64,000 nucleotides of DNA from Bacillus_BD sp963708895 (GCA_963708895.1 CAVPUE010000007.1:61805-125804); one strand, 5' to 3'; positions 56,148 to 63,866 are shown, counted from the stretch's first letter. Notes: a model not told the origin generated them from the letters alone. Translations and numbers: made by a program.

Positions 56148-57158
56148 ATGAAGAAAAGGTTATTCATATTGATGATCGGGCTCGTGACAATTCTTGTGCT
56201 TTCTGCCTGCGGGGCAAAATCACAAGAAGATGTGGTTAGCGCACTTAATAAAAAGCAAGAGGAATTATCAGGTTATAAAGTAAAGGCAACGATGACCCTT
56301 CAAATGGGTACAGATCCACACGAGTATCAAGTTGAAATCTGGCACAAAGATCCAGAGTTTTACCGAGTGAATTTGCAAAATGCAACGAAGGACCAAAATC
56401 AAATGATTCTTCGAAATGAAGAAGGTGTCTTTGTTTTAACACCTGCTTTAAATAAGAGCTTTAAATTCCAAAGTGATTGGCCGCAAAATAGCAGTCAAGC
56501 CTATTTATATGAATCACTCATCAAAGATATCACGGAAGATAAAGAGGCTAAATTCAAAGAGTCAAAAGAACATTATGTATTTGAAACACAAACACGCTAT
56601 CAAAACAATAAAATGCTTCCTTATCAGGAAATTACCTTGAATAAGAAAGACTTATCCCCTGTTTCTGTTAAAGTCATGGATTCAGATCGAAATCCACTTG
56701 TAACCGTTGAATTTTCACAAATGGATTTTAAAGCAACTTTTGACAAAAATGACTTTAATATGCAAAAAAATATGACAGGTGCACAACTTGATACAACGGT
56801 AATGGCTGATGTTAAAGATCAAGAGTTCTCTGTTATGTATCCGGAAGAAATTCAAGGTGCCACTTTAGTTGGCGAGAAAGAAGTAAAAACAAAAGATGGT
56901 AAATCAGTGGTGTTAACGTATGAAGGAGAAAAGTCATTTACGCTTGTACAAGAGAGAGCGACTGTCATGCCTGCCACAGCTGGGTCTACAAATATCTCTG
57001 GAGAAATTGTGGATCTTGGTTTCACATTAGGTGCCCAAACGAACAATAGTTTAACATGGACACTAAATGGAGTGGAATTTATGATCGCCTCCAATGACTT
57101 AGAACCAGAAGAAATGATTGATATTGCACGCTCTGTTCAAGCAAGTCCAGTAAAATAA
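56148..57158 (+). CDS. ydcC: LolA-like outer-membrane-carrier-fold lipoprotein YdcC
   Basis: A 336-residue lipoprotein: signal peptide LFILMIGLVTILVLSACGAK with lipobox LSAC. The mature part has the LolA/LolB-like beta fold (KKQEELSGYKVKATMTLQMG, QVEIWHKDPEFYRVNLQNAT and YQEITLNKKDLSPVSVKVMD). B. subtilis YdcC is a sporulation-associated protein of this type. A GGGG-type RBS precedes the ATG. A terminator follows. Confidence 0.9.
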   Translation: MKKRLFILMIGLVTILVLSACGAKSQEDVVSALNKKQEELSGYKVKATMTLQMGTDPHEYQVEIWHKDPEFYRVNLQNATKDQNQMILRNEEGVFVLTPALNKSFKFQSDWPQNSSQAYLYESLIKDITEDKEAKFKESKEHYVFETQTRYQNNKMLPYQEITLNKKDLSPVSVKVMDSDRNPLVTVEFSQMDFKATFDKNDFNMQKNMTGAQLDTTVMADVKDQEFSVMYPEEIQGATLVGEKEVKTKDGKSVVLTYEGEKSFTLVQERATVMPATAGSTNISGEIVDLGFTLGAQTNNSLTWTLNGVEFMIASNDLEPEEMIDIARSVQASPVK

Positions 57159-57170
57159 GGTAAAAAATAT

Positions 57171-57202
57171 AAACAGGCTCTCATTTAAGGGTCTGTTTTT
57201 TT
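57171..57202 (+). terminator. Terminator of acpS-ydcC region
   Basis: AAACAG / CTGTTT stem with extra G-T and CTC/GGG pairs, then a T tract, 12 bases after the ydcC stop. Confidence 0.75.
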
Positions 57203-57304
57203 CCTCCTTTGTAAAACATTTCTAGAAGTGAATTGACAAGTATTCAATATCGTTCGATAATCGAATTAATAGGATTTTGTCAACCTAAGGGGGACTTCTA
57301 GAAA

Positions 57305-58468
57305 TTGGAAATACAACCATTTTATAGAGACACATGGGCAGAAGTGAACTTAGATCATATTACTTCAAATGTTCAATCTTTAAAAAAAATATTACCAGAA
57401 GATGTGAAAATTTTTGCGGTTGTTAAAGCAAATGCATATGGACATGGAGACATTCAAGTGGCGCGTGCAGCACTTAGTGCAGGTGCAGATTGTTTAGCTG
57501 TTGCTACATTGGATGAGGCAGTTAGATTACGTCAAAAAGGAATCAATAAAAACATGCCAATCCTAGTATTAGGGGCAACCCGTCCGAGTGATGTGGTTTT
57601 AGCAGCTGAGCTTGAACTGACATTAACTGTGTTTCAACTCGAATGGTTGAAACAGGCGAATGAATTATTGACAGAAGGCAGGACCATACGCGTCCATATG
57701 AAAATTGATACAGGAATGGGAAGAATTGGAGTAAAGACAACACAAGAAATCAAGGAAATGGAGGGATATATTAGAGAACATTCGGCATTTTATTTAGAAG
57801 GGACATTTACTCATTTTGCATCCGCAGATTCATTAGACCGAACTTATTATGAAAAACAATTATCTACATTCAAAACGTTATTAGAAAGCTTTGAGGAACG
57901 CCCTGAAATCGTTCATTGTAGCAACTCTGCTGCATCACTGCGTTATCCTGAAAGTTATTGTAATGCAGTAAGATTTGGCATCTCAATGTATGGATTAACT
58001 CCATCTTTAGAAATTCAAGCTGAACTACCATTTCAATTAAAAGAAGCATTATCGCTAAAAACCAAATTAACGCATGTCAAACAAATTCAAAAGGGAGAAA
58101 AAATAGGCTACGGATCGACTTATGTGGCAAGTGATGCCGAATGGATAGGTACGTTGCCAATTGGTTATGCAGATGGGTGGATCCGTAGACTACAAGGTCA
58201 AGAGGTTCTTGTAGAAGGAAAACGAACGCCTATTGTAGGAAGGATTTGTATGGATCAAACAACCGTTAAATTATCTTCTTCCTTACCGATTGGAACAGAA
58301 GTAACGCTGATAGGTGAACAAGGATCGGAATTTATTTCAGTCAATGAGATTGCTAATAAATTAGAAACAATCAATTACGAGGTTATTTGTATGGTCTCAA
58401 ATCGTGTTCCGCGCGTATATATACAAGGTGGCGAAATCGTAGAAATTTTTAATGGGTTGATTTCATGA
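57305..58468 (+). CDS. alr: Alanine racemase
   Basis: A PLP enzyme giving D-alanine for the wall, 387 residues. PLP lysine in FAVVKANAYGHGDIQVARAA; RIGVKT, HCSNSAASLRYPES, RFGISMYGL; the second catalytic residue (Tyr) in IGYGSTYVA and GRICMDQTTV. TTG start at 57305 behind AGGGGG. The downstream ndoAI-ndoA pair has its own RBS after a 222-base gap. Confidence 0.95.
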   Translation: MEIQPFYRDTWAEVNLDHITSNVQSLKKILPEDVKIFAVVKANAYGHGDIQVARAALSAGADCLAVATLDEAVRLRQKGINKNMPILVLGATRPSDVVLAAELELTLTVFQLEWLKQANELLTEGRTIRVHMKIDTGMGRIGVKTTQEIKEMEGYIREHSAFYLEGTFTHFASADSLDRTYYEKQLSTFKTLLESFEERPEIVHCSNSAASLRYPESYCNAVRFGISMYGLTPSLEIQAELPFQLKEALSLKTKLTHVKQIQKGEKIGYGSTYVASDAEWIGTLPIGYADGWIRRLQGQEVLVEGKRTPIVGRICMDQTTVKLSSSLPIGTEVTLIGEQGSEFISVNEIANKLETINYEVICMVSNRVPRVYIQGGEIVEIFNGLIS

Positions 58469-58690
58469 GCGATTTTGTATAAAGTAATGAATGGAAATTA
58501 AAAATACGAATTGAAATCATAAATCTCAACATTTTCATCTTAATTTTTGCGTAAAATGCATAAAAGATAATTTTTTTGGACGATACTAGTAAAGATTGAG
58601 TAAATTATCTTTGCATGGAAGAAAATTAGTGATATTATAAAAATTGGTAGAGTGTGAATTGGTGTGTACTGATGGTGGAGGTGTGCAATT

Positions 58691-58972
58691 GTGTCTGAAT
58701 CAAGTATGACGACAGAGATAATGGTAAAATTACCGCAACATCTATTAAGTGAATTAGACGGATTTGTAAAACAAGAAAATGTGAATCGTAGTGAATTTAT
58801 TTATCAAGCTACAAAAGCTTACCTACGTGAACGGAAAAAAAGACAAATTCGCGAATCTATGAGACGGGGCTATATGGAAATGGCCAAAATAAATTTGACG
58901 ATTGCATCTGAAGCATTTCAAGCAGAATATGAGGCAGAACATACTGTTGAACGTCAAGTAAGCGGGGGATAA
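58691..58972 (+). CDS. ndoAI: NdoAI (MazE-type) antitoxin, ribbon-helix-helix
   Basis: A 93-residue antitoxin. The N-terminal RHH DNA-binding fold is TEIMVKLPQHLLSELDGFVK followed by NVNRSEFIYQATKAYLRERK; the acidic/helical C-terminus (ASEAFQAEYEAEHTVERQVS) neutralises the toxin. GTG start behind GGAGGTG. It ends 4 bases before ndoA. Confidence 0.94.
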   Translation: MSESSMTTEIMVKLPQHLLSELDGFVKQENVNRSEFIYQATKAYLRERKKRQIRESMRRGYMEMAKINLTIASEAFQAEYEAEHTVERQVSGG

Positions 58973-58976
58973 TCCT

Positions 58977-59327
58977 TTGATTGTCAAGCGTGGAGACGTT
59001 TATTTTGCGGACCTATCCCCGGTAGTCGGTTCAGAGCAAGGCGGGGTGCGCCCTGTACTCGTCATTCAGAACGATATTGGGAATCGCTTTAGTCCCACAG
59101 TAATTATAGCAGCGATCACAGCGCAGATACAAAAAGCTAAGCTGCCTACTCATGTTGAAATTGATGCGAAACGTTATGGTTTTGAAAGAGATTCGGTCAT
59201 TTTATTAGAACAAATTCGAACCATAGATAAGCAACGCTTAACAGACAAAATCACTCATCTTGATGATGAAATGATGGAAAAAGTGCATGAAGCACTCCAG
59301 ATAAGCCTAGGCCTTATTGAATTTTAA
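58977..59327 (+). CDS. ndoA: NdoA/MazF endoribonuclease toxin
   Basis: A 116-residue MazF (PemK) RNase that cleaves at UACAU in B. subtilis. VKRGDVYFADLSPVVGSEQG and GGVRPVLVIQNDIGNRFSPT hold the active-site residues; PTHVEIDAKRYGFERDSVIL and EQIRTIDKQRL follow. TTG start with GCGGGGGA upstream. In B. subtilis the rsb/sigB operon follows; here a terminator and then tex follow directly. Confidence 0.95.
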   Translation: MIVKRGDVYFADLSPVVGSEQGGVRPVLVIQNDIGNRFSPTVIIAAITAQIQKAKLPTHVEIDAKRYGFERDSVILLEQIRTIDKQRLTDKITHLDDEMMEKVHEALQISLGLIEF

Positions 59328-59340
59328 AATATTGATTACG

Positions 59341-59374
59341 AAACGCCCTCTAATTAGTAGAAGGGGCGTTTTTA
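59341..59374 (+). terminator. Terminator after ndoAI-ndoA
   Basis: AAACGCCC / GGGCGTTT stem with T tract, 14 bases after the ndoA stop. Confidence 0.85.
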
Positions 59375-59479
59375 ATTTTTTTCGTAAAAATCTGATTTTC
59401 TTTTAGGCTATTAGCTATCGGGGCCATGAATTTGATAAAATAATAATAAAATTACAAATTACCATTGGAGGCTGTTTCA

Positions 59480-61658
59480 TTGGAAAAAACGATTGATAAA
59501 CAAGATTCGATGTTTCGCTTAATTGCTTCGGAACAATCGATTACAGTTAAACAAGTTAAAAATGTGATTTCTATGCTTGATGAAGGCAATACGGTCCCGT
59601 TTATTGCTCGTTATCGTAAAGAACAAACAGGTTCTTTAGATGAAGTGCAAATTCGCGATATTATGGAACGATCACAATACATACAAAACTTAGAACACAG
59701 AAAAGAAGAAGTTGTTCGTCTTATTGAGGAACAAGGGAAATTAACCCCCGAGTTACAGCAAAGCATTGTAAAAGCTACTAAGCTACAAGAAGTTGAAGAT
59801 TTATACCGCCCCTATAAACAAAAAAGGCGTACGAAAGCAACTGTTGCCAAAGAAAAGGGCTTAGAACCCTTTGCGCAGTGGTTGCTAACATTCCCAAAAC
59901 AAGGTTCATTGGAAGAAGAGGCAAGTAGGTATTTTTCAGAAGAAAAAGAAGTGATGAGCACTGAAGATGTCATTGCTGGTGCAAAAGATATCATTGCGGA
60001 AATGGTTTCTGACGAAGCTGAGGGCCGCAAATGGATCCGTAGAGAAACACATAATAAAGGGATTATTGAGACAGTAGTTAAAGATGCTGAAAAAGATGAA
60101 AAGAAAGTGTACGAAATGTATTATGCCTATGAAGAGCCTGTGAGTAAAATTCTGCCCCATCGTGTTCTTGCATTAAACCGTGGAGAAAAAGAAGATATTC
60201 TTCGCGTAAGCATTAAGCCAGATGTAGATTCTATCCTTAACTATTTATACAAAAAATGGATAAAAGACACAAGCGGGGTGGCTGCAAGTATCGTGAAGGA
60301 AGCGATTGAAGACGGATATAAACGCTTAATTCAACCTTCAGTAGAACGAGATATTCGTAATGAATTAACGGATAAAGGTGAAGTACAGGCGATTCATATT
60401 TTCTCGGAAAATTTACGAAATCTATTATTACAGCCGCCATTAAAAGGAAAAGTGGTTTTGGGGGTCGATCCTGCTTACCGGACGGGTTGTAAATTAGCGG
60501 CAATTGATGAGACTGGAAAAGTATTGGCCATTGGTGTGATTTACCCGCATCCACCCGTGTCGAAAAAGGAAGAAGCAAAGAAAAAGTTCATTGATATGAT
60601 TCACAAGTACAAAGTGGAAATGGTCGCGATTGGAAATGGGACGGCTTCAAGAGAAACCGAACAATTTGTAGCGGAAATTCTTAAGGAATTACAAGAAGAT
60701 ATTTATTATTTAATTGTGAATGAAGCGGGGGCAAGTGTTTACTCAGCATCTGATATCGCTAGAGAAGAGTTCCCTGATTACCAGGTTGAAGAGAGAAGTG
60801 CCGTATCAATTGCCCGTCGACTTCAAGATCCATTAGCTGAACTCGTTAAAATTGATCCAAAATCAGTAGGAGTTGGACAATATCAACACGATGTCACACA
60901 AAAAAAATTATCAGAGTCACTTACATTTGTTGTGGAAACAGTTGTTAACAAAGTAGGAGTAAATGTTAATACAGCATCTCCTTCATTATTGCAATACGTT
61001 GCAGGTCTATCAAAAACGGTAGCTAATAATGTCGTGAAGAAAAGAGAAGAGGAAGGGAAATTTACATCAAGAGCTCAACTAAAGAAAATTCCTCGCTTAG
61101 GAGCAAAAACATATGAGCAAGCTGTCGGTTTCTTAAGAGTGATTGATGGAAAGGAACCATTAGACCGTACGGGTATCCATCCCGAAAACTATGATGAAGT
61201 GAAAACACTATTAAAATCGCTTGGATTTACATCTGCTGATCTTGGGACAGATGCGCTGAAAATGGCACTAGCAAAACTTGATATCAGAACAAACGGCTCA
61301 GGAGTTAAATATTGGTGAAATTACATTACAAGATATTATTGATGCCCTAACAAGACCAGAGCGGGATCCGCGTGATGATTTACCAGCCCCACTTTTGAAG
61401 AAAGATGTCCTTAAATTAGAGGATTTAAAAGCAGGAATGGAGTTACAAGGTACTGTCCGAAACGTTGTTGATTTTGGTGCTTTTGTTGATATTGGAGTAA
61501 AACAAGATGGGCTCGTTCATATATCGAAACTAAGCAACAGGTTTGTGAAGCACCCTCTAGATGTCGTTTCTGTTGGCGATATTGTGACAGTTTGGGTTGA
61601 TTCTATAGATTTAAACAAAGGCAGAGTCGCTTTAACGATGTTGTCTCCTCGTGAGTAG
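59480..61658 (+). pseudogene. Tex-family transcription accessory / S1 RNA-binding protein, one frameshift
   Basis: A ~725-residue nucleic-acid-binding protein (B. subtilis YdcI). N-terminal Tex helices (VPFIARYRKEQTGSLDEVQI), YqgF-like RNase H fold (VLGVDPAYRTGCKLAAIDET; AIGNGTASRETEQFVAEIL), a helix-hairpin-helix region (NVNTASPSLLQYVAGLS) and a C-terminal S1 domain (GMELQGTVRNVVDFGAFVDI). An extra A near 61283 breaks the frame just before the S1 domain; removal restores AKLDSEQTAQELNIGEITLQ. TTG 59480 follows GGAGG by 8 bases. Confidence 0.92.
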
Positions 61659-61676
61659 GAGTAATTTTATTAGATC

Positions 61677-61707
61677 GTTGTCCTATTGAATCCTTTCGAT
61701 AGGACAA
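61677..61707. terminator. Bidirectional hairpin between tex and cmpA
   Basis: TTGTCCTAT / ATAGGACAA stem around a 12-base loop lies between convergent tex and cmpA. T runs are weak on both sides. Confidence 0.55.
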
Positions 61708-61731
61708 TAATCAATCCTTTATAAGGTGTTA

Positions 61732-61848
61732 TTATTTTCCAATAGAAATTTTTCTGTAGAAAAACCAACATTGATTTAACAATTTAATTTGATAACGGTC
61801 TTTTTCGTAAAATGCTTTTTGCATTTGGCTCTGTAACCAAGTAGGCAT
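61732..61848 (-). CDS. cmpA: Cortex morphogenetic protein CmpA
   Basis: A 38-residue protein, MPTWLQSQMQKAFYEKDRYQ followed by IKLLNQCWFFYRK, which I recall as very close to B. subtilis CmpA (MPKWLQKQMQKAFHEKN..., WFFYRKK). CmpA is a sporulation checkpoint protein that targets SpoIVA for degradation with ClpXP when spore coat assembly fails. The strong RBS GGGAGG precedes the ATG by 8 bases. It lies antisense between tex and the SprT gene, the same position as in B. subtilis. Confidence 0.9.
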   Translation of the reverse strand: MPTWLQSQMQKAFYEKDRYQIKLLNQCWFFYRKISIGK

Positions 61849-61931
61849 CTTTTTACCTCCCTGACATACATTCTCAGTAAGTATCAATAGTTTATGCATG
61901 ATATGGTTGTCAAGTGACCTAAGTATTAATC

Positions 61932-62118
61932 ATGGCTGTGTTCGTAAAGTTTGTTGTTAAAATCTAAAGGCCGATTTTAACGTAGAAATAGCTACTTTGC
62001 ACATTCGTAATTAGTTTGTAGCTCTTTTCTCAAAATTAATGGGCAGTGTTAACGTGATAACAACGTCAACCCTCTTTTTTATCTCATCAAAAGCAACAAG
62101 GTTTGAGAAAAGAGCCAT
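61932..62118 (+). repeat. MITE-like repeat, copy D
   Basis: 187 bp. Left ATGGCTGTGTTCGTAAAGTT and right end (reverse complement) ATGGCTCTTTTCTCAAACCT show the inverted repeats clearly. AATC occurs directly on both sides (61928-61931 and 62119-62122). It aligns with copy B almost throughout. It separates cmpA from ydcK. Confidence 0.87.
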
Positions 62119-62142
62119 AATCATAAAGGAGTTTGAGTTGAA

Positions 62143-62619
62143 GTGGATAATCAAGAATTACAAACGCTAGTAGAGAAGATCTCTAGAGATTATTTCAATA
62201 AACCCTTTCGGCATCAAGCAACTTTTAATTCCAGACTTAGGACAACGGGTGGTCGCTACTTATTGCAATCGCATAATCTTGAAGTAAATAAAAAGTATTT
62301 AGATGAGTTTGGTATGGAGGAATTAATCGGGATTATTAAACATGAATTATGTCATTATCATCTTCATATAGAAGGAAAAGGTTATCAACACCGTGATCGG
62401 GATTTTAAGCAATTGTTACAAAAAGTGGATGCTCCAAGGTTTTGTTCGTCTCTTCCGGCTAATAAAGTAACTAGAAAGCCAAGAAGGATTCTAACCTACA
62501 TATGCTCTGGTTGTGATTCTGTTTTTAATAGAAAGAGAAGAATTGATACAAACAGATATGTATGTGGTCGTTGCCATGGAAAGCTTCAGTTAAAATCTAT
62601 TGACGATTCAAAAATATAA
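62143..62619 (+). CDS. ydcK: SprT-like zinc metalloprotease family protein (YdcK)
   Basis: A 158-residue SprT-family protein. Zinc-protease motif IIKHELCHYHLHIEGKGYQH (HExxH) near residue 65, and a C-terminal zinc ribbon YICSGCDSVFNRKRRI ... YVCGRCHGKL (two CxxC). The substrate is unknown. GTG 62143 lies 12 bases after AAAGGA, a weak but in-frame start. It follows the MITE copy D and precedes the tRNA cluster. Confidence 0.9.
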   Translation: MDNQELQTLVEKISRDYFNKPFRHQATFNSRLRTTGGRYLLQSHNLEVNKKYLDEFGMEELIGIIKHELCHYHLHIEGKGYQHRDRDFKQLLQKVDAPRFCSSLPANKVTRKPRRILTYICSGCDSVFNRKRRIDTNRYVCGRCHGKLQLKSIDDSKI

Positions 62620-62679
62620 TGTTATTATTTAATCCTTGACTGAAACAGTTATTTCTTTTTGAAAAAATAAGATTTTTTA

Positions 62680-62708
62680 TTGACATTATATTAAACGATA
62701 AATATAAT
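62680..62708 (+). promoter_or_regulatory. Consensus sigma-A promoter of the tRNA cluster
   Basis: TTGACA (62680-62685) and TATAAT (62703-62708) are exactly 17 bases apart, matching the consensus at all 12 positions, 86 bases before tRNA-Asn. This is expected of strongly expressed stable RNA operons. Confidence 0.92.
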
Positions 62709-62793
62709 ATAAAGAGTCGAATCAAGAAAAAAGATTTTTCACTTGGTTAGGACAAGATGTATTAGTTAAACATTTAGGAAACAATCAAATTAT

Positions 62794-62871
62794 TCCGCAG
62801 TAGCTCAGTGGTAGAGCTATCGTCTGTTAACCGATCGGTCGTAGGTTCGAAATCCTAGGCCTGCGGAGCCA
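62794..62871 (+). tRNA. tRNA-Asn (GTT), with three extra bases in the T arm/acceptor region
   Basis: Acceptor TCCGCAG / CTGCGGA, D arm AGCTCAGTGGTAGAGCT and anticodon GTT in CTGTTAACC identify Asn; CCA is encoded. Compared with the usual Bacillus sequence the T arm reads GGTTCGAAATCCTAGGCC, three bases too long, and the anticodon stem has a G-to-T change. This may be sequence error, or a damaged gene. Confidence 0.8.
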
Positions 62872-62874
62872 TAA

Positions 62875-62970
62875 GGGGAAGTACTCAAGAGGCTCAATAG
62901 GCGCCCCTGCTAAGGGTGTAGGTCGGCGTTAAGCGATCGGTCGAGGGTTCGAATCCCTCCTGCTGCGCCA
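62875..62970 (+). tRNA. tRNA-Ser (GCT), 3' half abnormal
   Basis: The 5' half (GGGGAAGTACTCAAGAGGCT; anticodon GCT in CCCTGCTAAGGG) is a normal-looking serine tRNA. The variable arm and 3' acceptor (TCCTGCTGCGCCA) do not pair with GGGGAAG. A proper Ser 3' half (CCCTCCTTCTCCGCCA) occurs alone at 63053-63092. The gene looks broken or chimeric, part of a tandem duplication. Confidence 0.6.
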
Positions 62971-62980
62971 TTTAAATAAA

Positions 62981-63052
62981 GGCACGTTAGTCAAGCGGTT
63001 AAGACGCCGCCCTTTCACGGCGGTAACACGGGTTCGAATCCCGTACGGGTCG
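62981..63052 (+). tRNA. tRNA-Glu (TTC), first copy, slightly degenerate
   Basis: Anticodon TTC in CCCTTTCACGG. It differs from the second copy by an acceptor mismatch (GGCACGT vs GGCCCGT), a D-loop change and a change at the anticodon-stem border. It is part of the Ser-Glu partial duplication. Confidence 0.8.
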
Positions 63053-63092
63053 CGTAAGCGGCGCGAGGGTTCGAATCCCTCCTTCTCCGCCA
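63053..63092 (+). pseudogene. 3'-half fragment of tRNA-Ser
   Basis: GTAAGCGGCGCGAGGG followed by TTCGAATCCCTCCTTCTCCGCCA-like sequence is the variable arm, T arm and acceptor 3' strand of tRNA-Ser(GCT). It has no 5' half of its own. Its CTTCTCC would pair with GGAGAAG, which resembles the 5' end at 62875. Confidence 0.75.
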
Positions 63093-63103
63093 TTTTAAAT
63101 AAA

Positions 63104-63175
63104 GGCCCGTTGGTCAAGCGGTTAAGACACCGCCCTTTCACGGCGGTAACACGGGTTCGAATCCCGTACGGGTCA
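63104..63175 (+). tRNA. tRNA-Glu (TTC), second copy
   Basis: Full cloverleaf: acceptor GGCCCGT / ACGGGTC, anticodon TTC, T arm ACGGGTTCGAATCCCGT. CCA is not encoded (ACTTTT follows), which is common for this gene in Bacillus. Confidence 0.95.
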
Positions 63176-63196
63176 CTTTTATTCTTCATATTATAT

Positions 63197-63273
63197 GGTC
63201 CGGTAGTTCAGTTGGTTAGAATGCCTGCCTGTCACGCAGGAGGTCGCGGGTTCGAGTCCCGTCCGGACCGCCA
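63197..63273 (+). tRNA. tRNA-Asp (GTC)
   Basis: Acceptor GGTCCGG / CCGGACC, anticodon GTC in GCCTGTCACGC, CCA encoded. Structure is complete. Confidence 0.96.
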
Positions 63274-63282
63274 TATAAATAT

Positions 63283-63357
63283 TGGGCTATAGCCAAGTGG
63301 TAAGGCAACGGACTTTGACTCCGTCATTCGTAGGTTCGAATCCTGCTAGCCCAGCCA
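63283..63357 (+). tRNA. tRNA-Gln (TTG)
   Basis: Acceptor TGGGCTA / TAGCCCA, anticodon TTG in ACTTTGACT, CCA encoded. Structure is complete apart from a possible T-stem mismatch (TAGG / CCTG). Confidence 0.93.
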
Positions 63358-63386
63358 TTTTTTTATTTTCAGGACAAATGTAGTGG

Positions 63387-63541
63387 ATTTAATATTGAGT
63401 CATTAGCTCAGTTGGTAGAGAAACGAATCGTCCCGCAGGGGATTCGTTTTGCAACAAAAGCCATAGGCTTTTGCAGCACAAGAACGCTATCGAAGTTTAG
63501 GAAAGTAATTTAATATTGAGTCATTAGCTCAGTTGGTAGAG
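63387..63541 (+). repeat. 34-bp direct repeats flanking an 87-bp insert at tRNA-Lys
   Basis: A 34-base sequence (ATTTAATATTGAGTCATTAG... to GGTAGAG) occurs at 63387-63420 and again at 63508-63541. The second copy continues as the complete tRNA-Lys; the first is a 24-base 5' tRNA fragment (63397-63420). The 87 bases between (63421-63507) contain two hairpins: AAACGAATC / GATTCGTTT with an inner CCC/GGG, and CAAAAGCC / GGCTTTTG. Confidence 0.85.
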
Positions 63542-63593
63542 CATCTGACTTTTAATCAGAGGGTCGCAGGTTCGAATCCTGCATGACTCACCA
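63518..63593 (+). tRNA. tRNA-Lys (TTT)
   Basis: Acceptor GAGTCAT / ATGACTC, anticodon TTT in CTTTTAATC, CCA encoded. Complete, and preceded by a partial duplicate of its own 5' end. Confidence 0.96.
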
Positions 63594-63630
63594 TCTTTAA
63601 CTTTTTTCATACTATATTATGTTTCAAATT

Positions 63631-63716
<86 letters not shown>

Positions 63717-63735
63717 AAAAAAGATAATAAAGATG

Positions 63736-63764
63736 TTGACATCCAAAAATGCGTATGGTATTAT
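63736..63764 (+). promoter_or_regulatory. Internal promoter before tRNA-Arg
   Basis: TTGACA (63736-63741) and TATTAT (63759-63764) with 17-base spacing lie between tRNA-Leu and tRNA-Arg, so the last tRNAs have their own strong promoter. Confidence 0.8.
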
Positions 63765-63789
63765 ATAAAAGTTGTCGCTAATAAAACAT

Positions 63790-63866
63790 GTGCCCGTAGC
63801 TCAATTGGATAGAGTGTCTGACTACGGATCAGAAGGTTATGGGTTCGACTCCTATCGGGCGCGCCA
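63790..63866 (+). tRNA. tRNA-Arg (ACG)
   Basis: Acceptor GTGCCCG / CGGGCGC with one G-T pair, anticodon ACG in ACTACGGAT (A34 becomes inosine), CCA encoded. Confidence 0.94.

Larger units (their letters stand above)
62942..63175 (+). repeat. Imperfect tandem duplication (Ser 3' half + Glu), period about 122 bases
   Basis: CGAGGGTTCGAATCCCTCC occurs at 62942 and 63064, and the tRNA-Glu genes start at 62981 and 63104. The linking CATTTAAATAAAG-type spacer is also shared. The first unit carries most of the mismatches. Confidence 0.8.

Noticed and set aside
62929..63189. Minus-strand ORF of 86 codons with DPYGIRTRVTAVKG repeats
   Set aside because: It is the antisense translation of the tRNA-Ser/Glu duplication. 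Such ORFs are a well-known spurious annotation.
63110..63292. Plus-strand ORF across tRNA-Glu and tRNA-Asp
   Set aside because: It overlaps two structurally complete tRNA genes and has no RBS.
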